A stretch of DNA of 52,598 bases. It comes from Deltaproteobacteria bacterium (GTDB lineage: Bacteria > Desulfobacterota > Binatia > UBA9968 > JAJDTQ01). Both the position numbers and the translations under genes were made by a program. Below the pieces are notes generated by a model. The model ran no database searches. It worked only from the letters and a program-made list of their open reading frames with translations, and was not told where the DNA came from. Numbering within the stretch: position 1 is the stretch's first letter; each line of letters begins with the position of its first letter. This document shows, piece by piece, positions 8,994 to 17,670 of this stretch. Where the stretch lies: the NCBI GenBank assembly GCA_026712905.1, contig JAPOPM010000048.1:1-52598 (forward strand), read 5' to 3'.

Positions 8994-10761
8994 GCAGAAC
9001 GGCGTCCGCATCCTCTCCCTTTTTCCGCGAAGGCTTGCGCCCGGTCTTCAGTTGCGGCGGGTCCTCCAGCATCATCTCGTGTTGGGCGCCGCCGGCGGGG
9101 ATCATCGGATAACAGTTCTCGAACCGGTCGATGACGAAGTCCATCAGCACCGGACCCTTGTGCTTGAATCCCTCCTTCAGCACCGCCTCGACGTCCGCGG
9201 GGCCCTCGGAGCGGAGCCCCAGGATGCCGTAGGCGTCGGCGAGCTTGACGAAGTCGGGGACATTGCCCAGGTCGCTGGAAGCGTAGCGCCCTTCGTAGAA
9301 GAGATCCTGCCACTGCCGCACCATCCCGTGGAACTGGTTGTTGAGCAGGATGATCTTCACCGGCAACTTGTGGATGGCCGCCACCGCCAGCTCCTGGGGA
9401 TTCATCTGGAAGCTGCCCTCGCTGGTGATGCACAGCACGGTCTTGTTGGGAAAGGCCTTCTGCGCGCCCAACGCGGCGGGAAACCCGAAGCCCATGGTGC
9501 CGAGCCCGCCCGAGGTCAGGAAGGTGCGCTGGAGGCCGCTCTTGAAGTACTGCGCCGCCCACATCTGGTGCTGGCCCACGTCGGTGACGACGATGGCCTT
9601 GTGCTTCGTGAGTTCGTACGCCCTGTCGATGACGTACTGCGGCTTGGTCTCCTTTTTGCCCTCCTGCTGGTACGCCAGCGGATGCTCGGCGGACCAGGCG
9701 TTCACCTGCTTGAGCCACGGCCGGCGCTGCGCCTTGACGCTGGCGGGATTGCCGTCCATGGAGCTCAGCACCTGCACCAGCTCCTTCAGCACCACCTTGA
9801 CGTCGCCCACGATGGGGATGTGCGCGTGGACATTCTTCTTGATCGACGTGGGGTCGATGTCGATGTGGATGACCCGCGCGCGTGGCGAGAACTCGGACAG
9901 CTTGCCGGTCACGCGGTCGTCGAAGCGGGCGCCCACGGCGATGAGGAGATCGGCCTCGTGCATGGCCATGTTGGCGCAATAGGTGCCGTGCATGCCCAGC
10001 ATGCCCATGCACAGCGGATGGGTGCCGGGGAACGAGCCCAGGCCCATCACCGTCATGGTCACCGGAATCTGCGTCAGGTCGGCCAGCTCGCGCACCTCGT
10101 TGGATGCGCCCGAGAACACCGCGCCGCCGCCCACGTAGATCACCGGCCGCTTGGCCTTGAGGATCTCGCCGGCGGCCTGCTTGATCTGGAAGCGGTTGCC
10201 GGAAACCGTCGGACGGTAGCCCCGGAGGGAAACCTTGTCCGGGTAATGGAACTCGGCGGACTCCGTGGTGACGTCCTTGGGGATGTCGACCAGGACCGGG
10301 CCGGGACGGCCGGTGTTGGCGATGTAGAACGCCTCCTTGATGACGGTGGCGAGGTCCTTGACGTCCTTCACCAGCACGTTGTGCTTGGTGCAGGGACGGC
10401 TGATGCCGATGTTGTCCGCCTCCTGGAAAGCGTCGTTGCCGATGAGGCTGGTGGGGACCTGCCCGGTGAACGCCACCAGCGGCACCGAATCCATCATGGC
10501 GTCCGCCAGTCCGGTGACGATGTTGGTCATGCCCGGCCCCGAGGTCACCAGCGCCACGCCCGCCTTGCCCGTGGCCTTGCCGTACCCCTCGGCCATGTGT
10601 ATCGCGCCCTGCTCGTGCCGGGTCAGGACAACCTCGACGTCTTTCTGCTGGTGCAGGACGTCAAACAGCTTGAGGACCACTCCGCCAGGGATACCGAAAA
10701 TGGTTTTGACTCCCTCGCACTTGAGCGACTCCACAAATATTTCCGACCCGGTCAACTTCAT
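8986..10761 (-). CDS. ilvB: Acetolactate synthase catalytic large subunit
   Basis: A 591-residue thiamine-diphosphate and FAD enzyme producing acetolactate or acetohydroxybutyrate, the first common step in branched-chain amino-acid synthesis. The N-terminal ThDP domain has FGIPGG and the catalytic glutamate in RHEQGAIHMAEGYGKATG; the central FAD domain includes VGARFDDRVTGK; the C-terminal ThDP domain has VTDVGQHQMWAAQ and the NNQFHGMVRQWQ segment. The usual GDGSF metal motif reads SEGSF here, an Asp-to-Glu change. It lies 12 bp after the DUF465 gene and heads the ilv genes. Confidence 0.96.
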   Translation of the reverse strand: MKLTGSEIFVESLKCEGVKTIFGIPGGVVLKLFDVLHQQKDVEVVLTRHEQGAIHMAEGYGKATGKAGVALVTSGPGMTNIVTGLADAMMDSVPLVAFTGQVPTSLIGNDAFQEADNIGISRPCTKHNVLVKDVKDLATVIKEAFYIANTGRPGPVLVDIPKDVTTESAEFHYPDKVSLRGYRPTVSGNRFQIKQAAGEILKAKRPVIYVGGGAVFSGASNEVRELADLTQIPVTMTVMGLGSFPGTHPLCMGMLGMHGTYCANMAMHEADLLIAVGARFDDRVTGKLSEFSPRARVIHIDIDPTSIKKNVHAHIPIVGDVKVVLKELVQVLSSMDGNPASVKAQRRPWLKQVNAWSAEHPLAYQQEGKKETKPQYVIDRAYELTKHKAIVVTDVGQHQMWAAQYFKSGLQRTFLTSGGLGTMGFGFPAALGAQKAFPNKTVLCITSEGSFQMNPQELAVAAIHKLPVKIILLNNQFHGMVRQWQDLFYEGRYASSDLGNVPDFVKLADAYGILGLRSEGPADVEAVLKEGFKHKGPVLMDFVIDRFENCYPMIPAGGAQHEMMLEDPPQLKTGRKPSRKKGEDADAVLPA

Positions 10762-10773
10762 CGTTTTCTCCCC

Positions 10774-11001
10774 TCAGCTCGCCGACTTGTACTTGCCAAG
10801 AATCTGCATGATCTTGTCCTTGCCGACGAGCTTCAGTTTCTGGATACGCTTCTTTTCCATCTCCTCTTCGGGCGACAGGTAACCCTTGTCGTGCAAGTTC
10901 CCCAGCAAGCGCTCGTATTCGAGATGTTCTTCGTAGAATTTTCGCAGTTCGGGGTCCTTGTCCAAGACAGAAGCAATCATCTGCTCCTCTCTTTCCTCCA
11001 T
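10774..11001 (-). CDS. DUF465 (YdcH-like) small coiled-coil protein
   Basis: A 75-residue highly charged helical protein: acidic N-terminus MEEREEQM, an HLEYERLLGNL helix, a turn with SPEEEMEKKR and a LKLVGKDKIMQIL C-terminal helix. This matches the DUF465 pattern of two antiparallel helices with a lysine-rich end. The molecular role is not established. A strong AGGAGG lies 6 nt before the ATG, and ilvB starts 12 bp downstream, so it is almost certainly the first gene of the ilv transcript. A TTGACA box is visible upstream. Confidence 0.8.
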   Translation of the reverse strand: MEEREEQMIASVLDKDPELRKFYEEHLEYERLLGNLHDKGYLSPEEEMEKKRIQKLKLVGKDKIMQILGKYKSAS

Positions 11002-11040
11002 GTCGCAACCTCCTGATCGAGAGTTTCGGGCAAACTACGA

Positions 11041-11069
11041 AACTTATCCAACGGCCGCATCTTTGTCAA
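11041..11069 (-). promoter_or_regulatory. Candidate sigma70 promoter for the DUF465-ilvB operon
   Basis: On the minus strand a perfect TTGACA (11064-11069) is followed after 17 nt by TAAGTT (11041-11046), about 40 nt upstream of the DUF465 start. The -35 box matches consensus fully, the -10 only in part. It lies in the only gap (about 100 bp) between tsaB and the DUF465 gene. Confidence 0.5.
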
Positions 11070-11101
11070 TGCGAACCGGACCGCCGGAACGTGCGCGAGG
11101 A

Positions 11102-11845
11102 CTACTTCGCACCGCCTCGGACGGCGCTCGGCAGCGCGTCGGGGGGGCGGATATAATGAGGCGCCAGCGAAGCGGCCGCGGTCTCCGGCGCGGCGCGAAA
11201 TCTCGCTTCGGCGATGCGCGCTACGGCGCCGGCGACGGCGGGAAATTCGCTACCGTCACTCACCGAGGCGCGACCCGCGCCCGCGCACCGCATGATCACC
11301 TCGGCGTAGGTCATGGCGCCGCTCCCCAGGTACAGGCATGAACCCGCCGCCGCGGACTCCACGCACCGGACCATTTCCTCCGGCGCCGCCAGGGAATCCT
11401 CCATCAGGCACTCGCAGGCCGCGGCCGTGCGCCGGAAGAGGGAAGCGTAGACCTCGCCCTTGCGCGCGTCCACCATGGGGCAGACGAAAACGGGCTCTTC
11501 CGCCGGCGCCACCCGGTAAGCCGAGGCCTCCAGCGTGCGCACGCCGACCACCGGGATGTCCGAGCCGTACACCAGCCCCTTGGCCGTGCTGATGCCGATG
11601 CGCAGCCCGGTAAAGGTACCGGGTCCCACGGCCACGCCTACGAGCGAGAGGCTCGAGAATTCCGTCCCGGCGGCGTCCAGCACCTCCGCGACGAGCGGAA
11701 GCAGTCCTTCCGCGTGGTTCGAACGGCCCGGGCGCCGGTCCCGCGACCGCAACGACTCCCGCGTGCGTTCGGCCGCCAGTGCGCCGCCGTCCAGAACGGC
11801 GGCGCTCAGGAGTGCCGTCGAAGTGTCGAGTCCGAGTACTCTCAT
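11102..11845 (-). CDS. tsaB: tRNA threonylcarbamoyladenosine biosynthesis protein TsaB
   Basis: A 247-residue actin-fold ATPase-like scaffold protein that partners TsaD and TsaE to make the universal t6A37 tRNA modification. The N-terminus MRVLGLDTSTA and the middle segment VGVAVGPGTFTGLRIGISTAKGL are diagnostic. The C-terminal third is variable, as is usual. I use ATG at 11845; GTG at 11854 adds three residues. It lies 11 bp after rseP, so it is probably the last gene of the rpsB-tsf-...-rseP transcript. tsaD and tsaE are not in the window. Confidence 0.93.
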   Translation of the reverse strand: MRVLGLDTSTALLSAAVLDGGALAAERTRESLRSRDRRPGRSNHAEGLLPLVAEVLDAAGTEFSSLSLVGVAVGPGTFTGLRIGISTAKGLVYGSDIPVVGVRTLEASAYRVAPAEEPVFVCPMVDARKGEVYASLFRRTAAACECLMEDSLAAPEEMVRCVESAAAGSCLYLGSGAMTYAEVIMRCAGAGRASVSDGSEFPAVAGAVARIAEARFRAAPETAAASLAPHYIRPPDALPSAVRGGAK

Positions 11846-11856
11846 GGGCGCCACGC

Positions 11857-12930
11857 TCAGCCGAAAAGCCGCGCCAGATCGTTATAGAACGCGTAGACCA
11901 TGACGAACAGCAGCAGCACCAGACCGAACTGCTGCGCCCGTTCCCGCTGCCTGACCCCCAGGGGCTTTCCGCGCACGGCCTCGATGAGGAAGAACAGCAG
12001 GTGTCCGCCGTCCAGCATGGGAATGGGCAGCAGGTTGAGGACGCCGAGGTTGACGCTCAGGAGCGCCACGAGGAACAGGTAGTTGGCGAGCCCGCGCTGG
12101 GCCTGCTCCCCCGCCACCTGCGCGATCATCAACGGGCCGCCGAGATTCGTGGAGTCCACCCGGCCCACCACCATCTTGACCAGCACTTCGAAGGTGAGCA
12201 GCGTCATCTCCACGGTACGCGTCACCGCCAGCCATCCCGCGGTCAGCGGGTTGGGCCGGTCCACCTCCACCGTGCCGGCGCTCTGGATGCCGATGAGCCA
12301 CACATCCTCGGTCTCGCCCAGAAGGTTTTGCGTCTCTCCCAGGGTGGGGCGCAGCGAAACCATGAACTCCCGTCCGTCGCGTGCCACCCCCAGCTCCAAC
12401 GCGCGGCCGCCGCTCTCCCGGACCGCGCGCGACAACCCATCCCACGAACGGATGGGGCGGTCGCCGGCCGTCACGACACGGTCGCCGGCCTCGAGTCCGG
12501 CCGCGGCCGCGGGCGAATCCGCCTGGACGCCGCCGATCTCCGCCGTGCGGTAAGGGACGCCGAATATGACGAAGACCAGCAGGAACACGGCCACGGCCAG
12601 GATGAAGTTCGCGACCGGGCCGGCCGCGACGATGGCGGCGCGGGCCGTCAGGCTTCGCTGGGAAAAGGACCGGTCCGGGTCCGGGTCGAGCACCTCGTCG
12701 CTCGGGTCCTCCCCCATCATCCGGACGTACCCCCCCAACGGAAAGGCGCTGATGCAGTATTCCGTTTCGCCGTAGCGTCGCACCAGGACCTTGGGGCCGA
12801 AGCCGATGGAGAAGGTGAGCACGCCCACGCCGGCCTTCTTGGCCACGAGGAAGTGTCCGAGCTCGTGGAGGAACACGAGCGCGCCGAATGCCACCACCGC
12901 GGCGACGATCATGTAGATGATGTCGATCAA
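11857..12930 (-). CDS. rseP: RseP-type site-2 intramembrane zinc metalloprotease
   Basis: A 357-residue inner-membrane protease that cleaves transmembrane segments such as anti-sigma factors and remnant signal peptides. The zinc motif HELGHF lies in the first membrane helix (around residue 22), a single PDZ domain follows in the periplasmic loop (DSPAAAAGLEAGDRV), and the second active-site motif NLLPIPMLDGGH is near the C-terminus. The single PDZ is like many non-enterobacterial homologues (E. coli has two). The first start is TTG at 12930, overlapping the dxr stop as TTGA; ATG at 12912 is an alternative. Confidence 0.94.
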   Translation of the reverse strand: MIDIIYMIVAAVVAFGALVFLHELGHFLVAKKAGVGVLTFSIGFGPKVLVRRYGETEYCISAFPLGGYVRMMGEDPSDEVLDPDPDRSFSQRSLTARAAIVAAGPVANFILAVAVFLLVFVIFGVPYRTAEIGGVQADSPAAAAGLEAGDRVVTAGDRPIRSWDGLSRAVRESGGRALELGVARDGREFMVSLRPTLGETQNLLGETEDVWLIGIQSAGTVEVDRPNPLTAGWLAVTRTVEMTLLTFEVLVKMVVGRVDSTNLGGPLMIAQVAGEQAQRGLANYLFLVALLSVNLGVLNLLPIPMLDGGHLLFFLIEAVRGKPLGVRQRERAQQFGLVLLLFVMVYAFYNDLARLFG

Positions 12931-14093
12931 TGCGCCAACCCGTTGCGTTGCACGAGGTCCTCGGCGAACGCCCGTGCCCAGCGGTCGGCCTCCAGGACCT
13001 GTTCCAGACGGCGCGGCTTGACCGGATCATGCGAGGCGATGGTCTCCCGACTGATCTCGTGGATGCGGCGGAAACCGATGCGTCCGTCCAGGAACGCCGA
13101 CACCGCCACCTCGTTGGCGGCGTTGAGAACGGGCGGGACGGTGCCTCCCCGGGCGAGCGCGCCGTAGGCGATGTCCAGGGCGGGGTAGCGCGGGCCTTCC
13201 ACGTCCAGGAACGTGAGTTGGCCGCCGTGGGTCAGGTCGAGCGGTGCCAGCCCGGTGTCGAGCCGTTCAGGGTAGGACAGCGCATAGGCGATGGGGATGC
13301 GCATGTCGGGTATTCCGAGCTGCGCCATGACCGCCCCGTCGCGGTAGCGCACCATGGAGTGAACGATGCTCTGGGGATGGATCATCACCTCCACGCGCTC
13401 CGCGGGCAGGCCGAACAGCCAGCGCGCCTCGATGACCTCCAGTCCCTTGTTCATCATGGTGGCGGAATCGATGGTGATCTTGGGACCCATCTTCCACGTG
13501 GGGTGGTCCAGCGCCTCATCGACGGTAGCGTCGGGCAGTCGGCCGAGCGGCGTGCGCAGGAACGGGCCGCCCGAGGCGGTGAGGATGATCTTGTCCACGT
13601 CTTTCCGGCGGTTCCCTTCGAGGCACTGGAACACCGCGCTGTGTTCACTGTCCACCGGCAGGAGGCGCACCCCCCGCTTGCGCGCCTCGCGCACGAAGAG
13701 TTCCCCGGACATCACCAGGGCTTCCTTGTTGGCGAGCCCTACGTCCTTGCCCGCCTGTACCGCGGCGAACGTGGGCACGAGCCCGGCGCCGCCCACGATG
13801 GCCGCGAGCACGAAGTCCGCGGTGGGCTCGGTGGCCGCGGCCACGGCCCCGTCCTCGCCGTACACGATCTCGGTCCGGCGCCGTCCGATGAGCTTGCGCA
13901 ACGCATCCACGTCACCGTGTTCGCGGACGCTGACGATGCGCGGGGAGAACTCCGCGACCTGCTCCGCCAACAGCTCCAGGTTGCGTCCGGCCACGAGTCC
14001 GCTGACCTTGAACCGGCGCTTGAACGTGCGGATGACGTCGAGGGCGTTGACCCCGATGGTCCCGGTGGAACCGAGGATGACGATACGCTTCAT
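12927..14093 (-). CDS. dxr: 1-deoxy-D-xylulose 5-phosphate reductoisomerase
   Basis: A 388-residue NADPH enzyme making MEP, the committed step of the non-mevalonate isoprenoid pathway. The NADPH motif GSTGTIGVNALDVI is at the N-terminus; the metal and substrate motifs DSEHSAVFQ and SGGPFLR, then the flexible loop IHPQSIVHSMV, are all present. It starts 1 bp after cdsA and overlaps rseP. The isoprenoids made feed UppS encoded two genes upstream, so the cluster is functionally coherent. Confidence 0.97.
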   Translation of the reverse strand: MKRIVILGSTGTIGVNALDVIRTFKRRFKVSGLVAGRNLELLAEQVAEFSPRIVSVREHGDVDALRKLIGRRRTEIVYGEDGAVAAATEPTADFVLAAIVGGAGLVPTFAAVQAGKDVGLANKEALVMSGELFVREARKRGVRLLPVDSEHSAVFQCLEGNRRKDVDKIILTASGGPFLRTPLGRLPDATVDEALDHPTWKMGPKITIDSATMMNKGLEVIEARWLFGLPAERVEVMIHPQSIVHSMVRYRDGAVMAQLGIPDMRIPIAYALSYPERLDTGLAPLDLTHGGQLTFLDVEGPRYPALDIAYGALARGGTVPPVLNAANEVAVSAFLDGRIGFRRIHEISRETIASHDPVKPRRLEQVLEADRWARAFAEDLVQRNGLAH

Positions 14094-14094
14094 C

Positions 14095-14865
14095 TTAAAG
14101 CAACCGCAGACAGTAGGTGCTCAGGACGCCTGGAAAGACGAGGCTGTCAAGCCGGTCCATGAGGCCGCCGTGACCCGGCAGGATGGCGCCCGAGTCCTTG
14201 GCGGCGAACCCGCGTTTGATGAGCGACTCGAACAGGTCGCCGACCTGCGCGATGACGGCAATCGCCGGGGAAAGCCAAAGCAGGTGCGCCAACGGCAACG
14301 CCAACAGCCACGCGCCGCACGCCCATCCGGCCAGTGCGCCCGCCACGGTGCCGGCGATCGCGCCCTCCACCGTCTTTCCCGGACTGACCGAAGGATACAA
14401 CTTTCTCCGGCCCACGGCCACACCGGCGAAGTAGGCGGCGCTGTCACTGCAGAACACCACGATCAACAGCCACAACACCCACTCGTAGCCGCCGCGGTAA
14501 AGGACGATGAAGTGGGGGAACAGGTAACCCAGGTAGAAGGCGCCCGCCAGCGCCAGGCCGAGGTTGCGGTAGCGTTCCTCCGCCACGCCTCCGATAAAGA
14601 CGAACGCGGCGAACAGGAGCGTCACGATCAGCGGCAGCAAGCTCGAGAGACCGGGCGCCACCAGGGTGAGGGAAAGCAGCATGCCCGCCGCCACCCCGGT
14701 GAGACGCACCTCCCGGTGGGCCGGGAAGACCATGCGAAAGTATTCGTGAAGGGCAACGAGCGAGAGGGCTTCGACGAAAAGCGCGAACAGCCAGACGCGG
14801 TCCGCGACCACGATGCCGACGACGAAGGGGATTCCGACCAGTGCGGTCAGTACGCGGGCGCGCAT
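14095..14865 (-). CDS. cdsA: Phosphatidate cytidylyltransferase (CDP-diglyceride synthase)
   Basis: A 256-residue polytopic membrane enzyme that activates phosphatidate to CDP-diacylglycerol, the substrate for PssA encoded in the same window. The complete family signature is at the C-terminus: SLIKRGFAAKDSG followed by LPGHGGLMDRLDS. About seven hydrophobic segments precede it. I start at ATG 14865 (MRARVLTALVGIP), which fits the first membrane helix; the longer open frame upstream is a shadow of uppS. It lies 29 bp after uppS. Confidence 0.95.
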   Translation of the reverse strand: MRARVLTALVGIPFVVGIVVADRVWLFALFVEALSLVALHEYFRMVFPAHREVRLTGVAAGMLLSLTLVAPGLSSLLPLIVTLLFAAFVFIGGVAEERYRNLGLALAGAFYLGYLFPHFIVLYRGGYEWVLWLLIVVFCSDSAAYFAGVAVGRRKLYPSVSPGKTVEGAIAGTVAGALAGWACGAWLLALPLAHLLWLSPAIAVIAQVGDLFESLIKRGFAAKDSGAILPGHGGLMDRLDSLVFPGVLSTYCLRLL

Positions 14866-14894
14866 CTGCGAAACTCCATGGAAACGTCCCCGCG

Positions 14895-15638
14895 TCAACC
14901 CCGAAAGAGCTGCTCGTCGGTCTTGCCGAACCGACGCTTGCGCCTCTGAAACTCCAGCAACGCCTCGACGTACCGACGCTCGGAGAAATCGGGCCACAGC
15001 GTCGGGGTGATGTAGAGCTCCGTGTAGGGTATCTGCCAAAGGAAGAAGTTGCTGATGCGCATCTCCCCGCTGGTGCGGATCAAGAGGTCCGGATCGGGTA
15101 TGCACCCGGTCTCCGTATGGGCCGCCACCAGGGATTCGTCGATTTCGGGCAGGTCGTACTCCCCTTCCTTGACCTTGCGGGCGATGTCCCGGACCGCCCT
15201 GACGATGTCGTCACGGCCGCTGTAGCTCAACGCCAGGATGACGGTGATGGCGGTGTTGTGGCGTGTGAGTTCCTCGCTCCGGTCGAGCACCCGGCGCACG
15301 GACGCGGGCAGGCGTTGGCGGTCACCGATGGCCATGAGCCGGATGCCCTCGCGCATCATGCGCTCCTGCTCGCACTCCAGGTAGCTCTCCAGCAACGCCA
15401 TCAACCCCTCCACCTCATCGTGCGGGCGGTTCCAGTTTTCCGAGGAGAACGCGTACAGCGAAAGGTAGCGGATGCCCAGGTCGCGGCTTAATTCCACCGT
15501 GGCACGAACCGCTTCGGTACCTTCCCGATGGCCCTCCAGACGACTCTTGCCGCGCAGCCTGGCCCAGCGTCCATTGCCGTCCATGATGATCGCGACATGA
15601 GTGGGAAGCCGGCTCTTTTCCAGCCCGTGGAGATTCAT
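14895..15638 (-). CDS. uppS: Isoprenyl transferase (undecaprenyl diphosphate synthase)
   Basis: A 247-residue cis-prenyltransferase that extends farnesyl diphosphate to the C55 lipid carrier for cell-wall synthesis. The pyrophosphate-binding motif AIIMDGNGRWAR is near residue 17, then FSSENWNRP, and RTSGEMRISNFFLWQ close to the C-terminus; all catalytic landmarks are present. It lies 33 bp after frr in the widely conserved frr-uppS-cdsA order. Confidence 0.97.
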   Translation of the reverse strand: MNLHGLEKSRLPTHVAIIMDGNGRWARLRGKSRLEGHREGTEAVRATVELSRDLGIRYLSLYAFSSENWNRPHDEVEGLMALLESYLECEQERMMREGIRLMAIGDRQRLPASVRRVLDRSEELTRHNTAITVILALSYSGRDDIVRAVRDIARKVKEGEYDLPEIDESLVAAHTETGCIPDPDLLIRTSGEMRISNFFLWQIPYTELYITPTLWPDFSERRYVEALLEFQRRKRRFGKTDEQLFRG

Positions 15639-15671
15639 TCCGAAGACCCTAAAGGTAGCGCCAAGGCCGCG

Positions 15672-16229
15672 CTAGACCTCCATGATCTCCTCTTCCTTGA
15701 CCTTGAGGAATCCGTCCACCTTGCCGACGAAGTCCGTGGTGATCTTCTGGATGCGCTCCTGGCCCTGCTTGACCTCGTCCTCGGTGATCTCCTTGCCCTT
15801 CTGCATCGACTTCAGCTCTTCGATGGCGGCGCGTCGATGGTTGCGCACGGAGACCCGGTACTCCTCGGCGGTCTTGCGCACCTGCTTCACCAGTTCCTTG
15901 CGCCGCTCCTCGCTGAGCTCCGGGATCGGCACCCGGATGAGCTGGCCGTCGTTGGCGGGGGTGAGGCCGAGATCGGCCTTGAGAATGGCTCTTTCGATGC
16001 CGGCGATGGCACTGCGGTCGTACGCCTGGATCGTCACCAGCCGAGGCTCGGGGACGGCGACGGTGGCGATCTGGTTCAACGGGGTCTGGGTGCCGTAGTA
16101 TTCCACCACGACCCCGTCGAAGAGAGAGGCCGAAGCCCTGCCCGTGCGCACTCGTCCCAACTCCCGGCGCATGGCCTCCATGGTCTTGTCCAGGTCGTCC
16201 TGAAAAACTTGAAAGAAGACGTCGTCCAT
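15672..16229 (-). CDS. frr: Ribosome recycling factor
   Basis: A 185-residue cytoplasmic factor that, with EF-G, splits post-termination ribosomes. It shows the family core: GRVRTGRASASLFDGVVVEYYG, then TIQAYDRSAIAGIERAI and the long C-terminal helix with EEYRVSVRNHRRAAI. The length is exactly as expected. It starts 3 bp after pyrH, indicating tight coupling within the rpsB-tsf-pyrH-frr unit. Confidence 0.97.
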   Translation of the reverse strand: MDDVFFQVFQDDLDKTMEAMRRELGRVRTGRASASLFDGVVVEYYGTQTPLNQIATVAVPEPRLVTIQAYDRSAIAGIERAILKADLGLTPANDGQLIRVPIPELSEERRKELVKQVRKTAEEYRVSVRNHRRAAIEELKSMQKGKEITEDEVKQGQERIQKITTDFVGKVDGFLKVKEEEIMEV

Positions 16230-16232
16230 CTG

Positions 16233-16988
16233 TCACACCTGCGGGCCCGTGCCGGATTGCCGGTCTCCCATGCTCACCAAGGTGCCGATGGGCTGGCCGC
16301 CCACCACCTTGCGTATGTTGCCCCGCTCCATGACGTTGAAGACGATGATGGGAAGACGGTTGTCCATGCAGAGCGAGATGGCGGTGGAGTCCATGACCTT
16401 GAGCTCCTTGCTGAGCACCTCCATGTGGGTCAACTCGCGGAAGAGCTTCGCCTCGTGGTTCTTCAGCGGATCGGTGTCGTACACGCCGCGCACCTTGGTG
16501 GCCTTCAGGATCACCTCGGCGCCCACTTCCATGGCGCGCAGGCTCGCGGTCGTGTCCGTGGTGAAGAAGGGGTTGCCGGTGCCGCCCGCCAGTATGACCA
16601 CCCGGCCCTTCTCCAAGTGCCGCACGGCGCGCCGGCGAATGTACAGCTCGGCCACCTGCCGCATCTCGATGGCGGACATCACGCGCGTCGAGACGCCGAT
16701 CTTTTCGAGCGCGTCCTGCAGCGCGATGCTGTTGATGACCGTGGCCAGCATGCCCATGTAGTCGGCGCTGGCGCGGTCGATGCCATGTTCGCTCGCCTCG
16801 GCGCCGCGCAGGATGTTGCCGCCGCCGATGACCAAGGCGATCTCACAGCCCAGTTCGTGGACCTCCCGAATCTCCTCCACGAACCGCGCGACGGTGGCTG
16901 GATCGATGCCGTACTGGCGTTCTCCCGCGAGAACCTCTCCCGTGATCTTCAGAATGACTCGCTTGTATCTCAACTCCGCGTCCGTCAT
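16233..16988 (-). CDS. pyrH: UMP kinase
   Basis: A 251-residue hexameric amino-acid-kinase-fold enzyme that phosphorylates UMP to [18 protein letters not shown] at the N-terminus, [13 protein letters not shown], and [19 protein letters not shown] in the nucleotide site are clear. The C-terminus continues about ten residues past the usual end (QPIGTLVS) with a short polar tail. It lies 37 bp after tsf. Confidence 0.97.
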   Translation of the reverse strand: MTDAELRYKRVILKITGEVLAGERQYGIDPATVARFVEEIREVHELGCEIALVIGGGNILRGAEASEHGIDRASADYMGMLATVINSIALQDALEKIGVSTRVMSAIEMRQVAELYIRRRAVRHLEKGRVVILAGGTGNPFFTTDTTASLRAMEVGAEVILKATKVRGVYDTDPLKNHEAKLFRELTHMEVLSKELKVMDSTAISLCMDNRLPIIVFNVMERGNIRKVVGGQPIGTLVSMGDRQSGTGPQV

Positions 16989-17025
16989 TCGATGGGAACC
17001 TGCCAGGGCTGCTAGACGCAGGACA

Positions 17026-17631
17026 CTAGTCCTTCGTGCCGTCGCCGACCGTGTAGCGAACGAAACGCCGAATGCGGATGTTCTCCCCCAAGCGCGCGAC
17101 GGCGTCCTGGATCAGGTCCTTCACGCGGCGGGTGGGTTCCTTGATGTAGGCCTGCTCCATGAGGCAGGCATCCTCGTAGAAGCGCTCCATCTTGCCGTCG
17201 ACGATCTTGTCCAGCACGGCCGCGGGCTTGTTGAGCTCGGCGGCCTGCTGCCGGTAAATGGATCGCTCCCGCTCCAGCTCCTCTTCGCCGACGTCCTCAC
17301 GCTGCACGCAACGCGGGTTCGCCGCGGCGACCTGCATCGCGAGGTCCTTGACCAGGGCCTGGAACTCCTCCGTCCGAGCCACGAAATCGGTCTCGCAGTT
17401 CACTTCCAGCAGAACCCCGATCTTGCTGCCGCCGTGGATGTACGCACCCACCAGACCTTCGCTGGCCTCGCGCTCGGCCTTGCGCGCCGCCATTGCAAGC
17501 CCTTTCGCCCGCAGATGGTCCACGGACTTCTCGAAGTCACCCTCGCATTCCAGGAGGGCCTTCTTGCAGTCCATGAAACCCGCGCCGGTTTTGTCCCGTA
17601 ACTGTTTGACTAGACTCGCGTCGATGGCCAT
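17026..17631 (-). CDS. tsf: Elongation factor Ts (short form)
   Basis: A 201-residue nucleotide exchange factor for EF-Tu. The N-terminal UBA-like domain with [14 protein letters not shown] is followed by the core [17 protein letters not shown]. At about 200 residues it is the short type that lacks much of the second core subdomain found in E. coli (about 283 residues), as in Thermus and many deltaproteobacterial-type genomes. It is 39 bp after rpsB, the universal partner gene. Confidence 0.97.
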   Translation of the reverse strand: MAIDASLVKQLRDKTGAGFMDCKKALLECEGDFEKSVDHLRAKGLAMAARKAEREASEGLVGAYIHGGSKIGVLLEVNCETDFVARTEEFQALVKDLAMQVAAANPRCVQREDVGEEELERERSIYRQQAAELNKPAAVLDKIVDGKMERFYEDACLMEQAYIKEPTRRVKDLIQDAVARLGENIRIRRFVRYTVGDGTKD

Positions 17632-17670
17632 GCTCTCTCAACTCCCCGCCACGGTAGCGTCCGTGGACTT

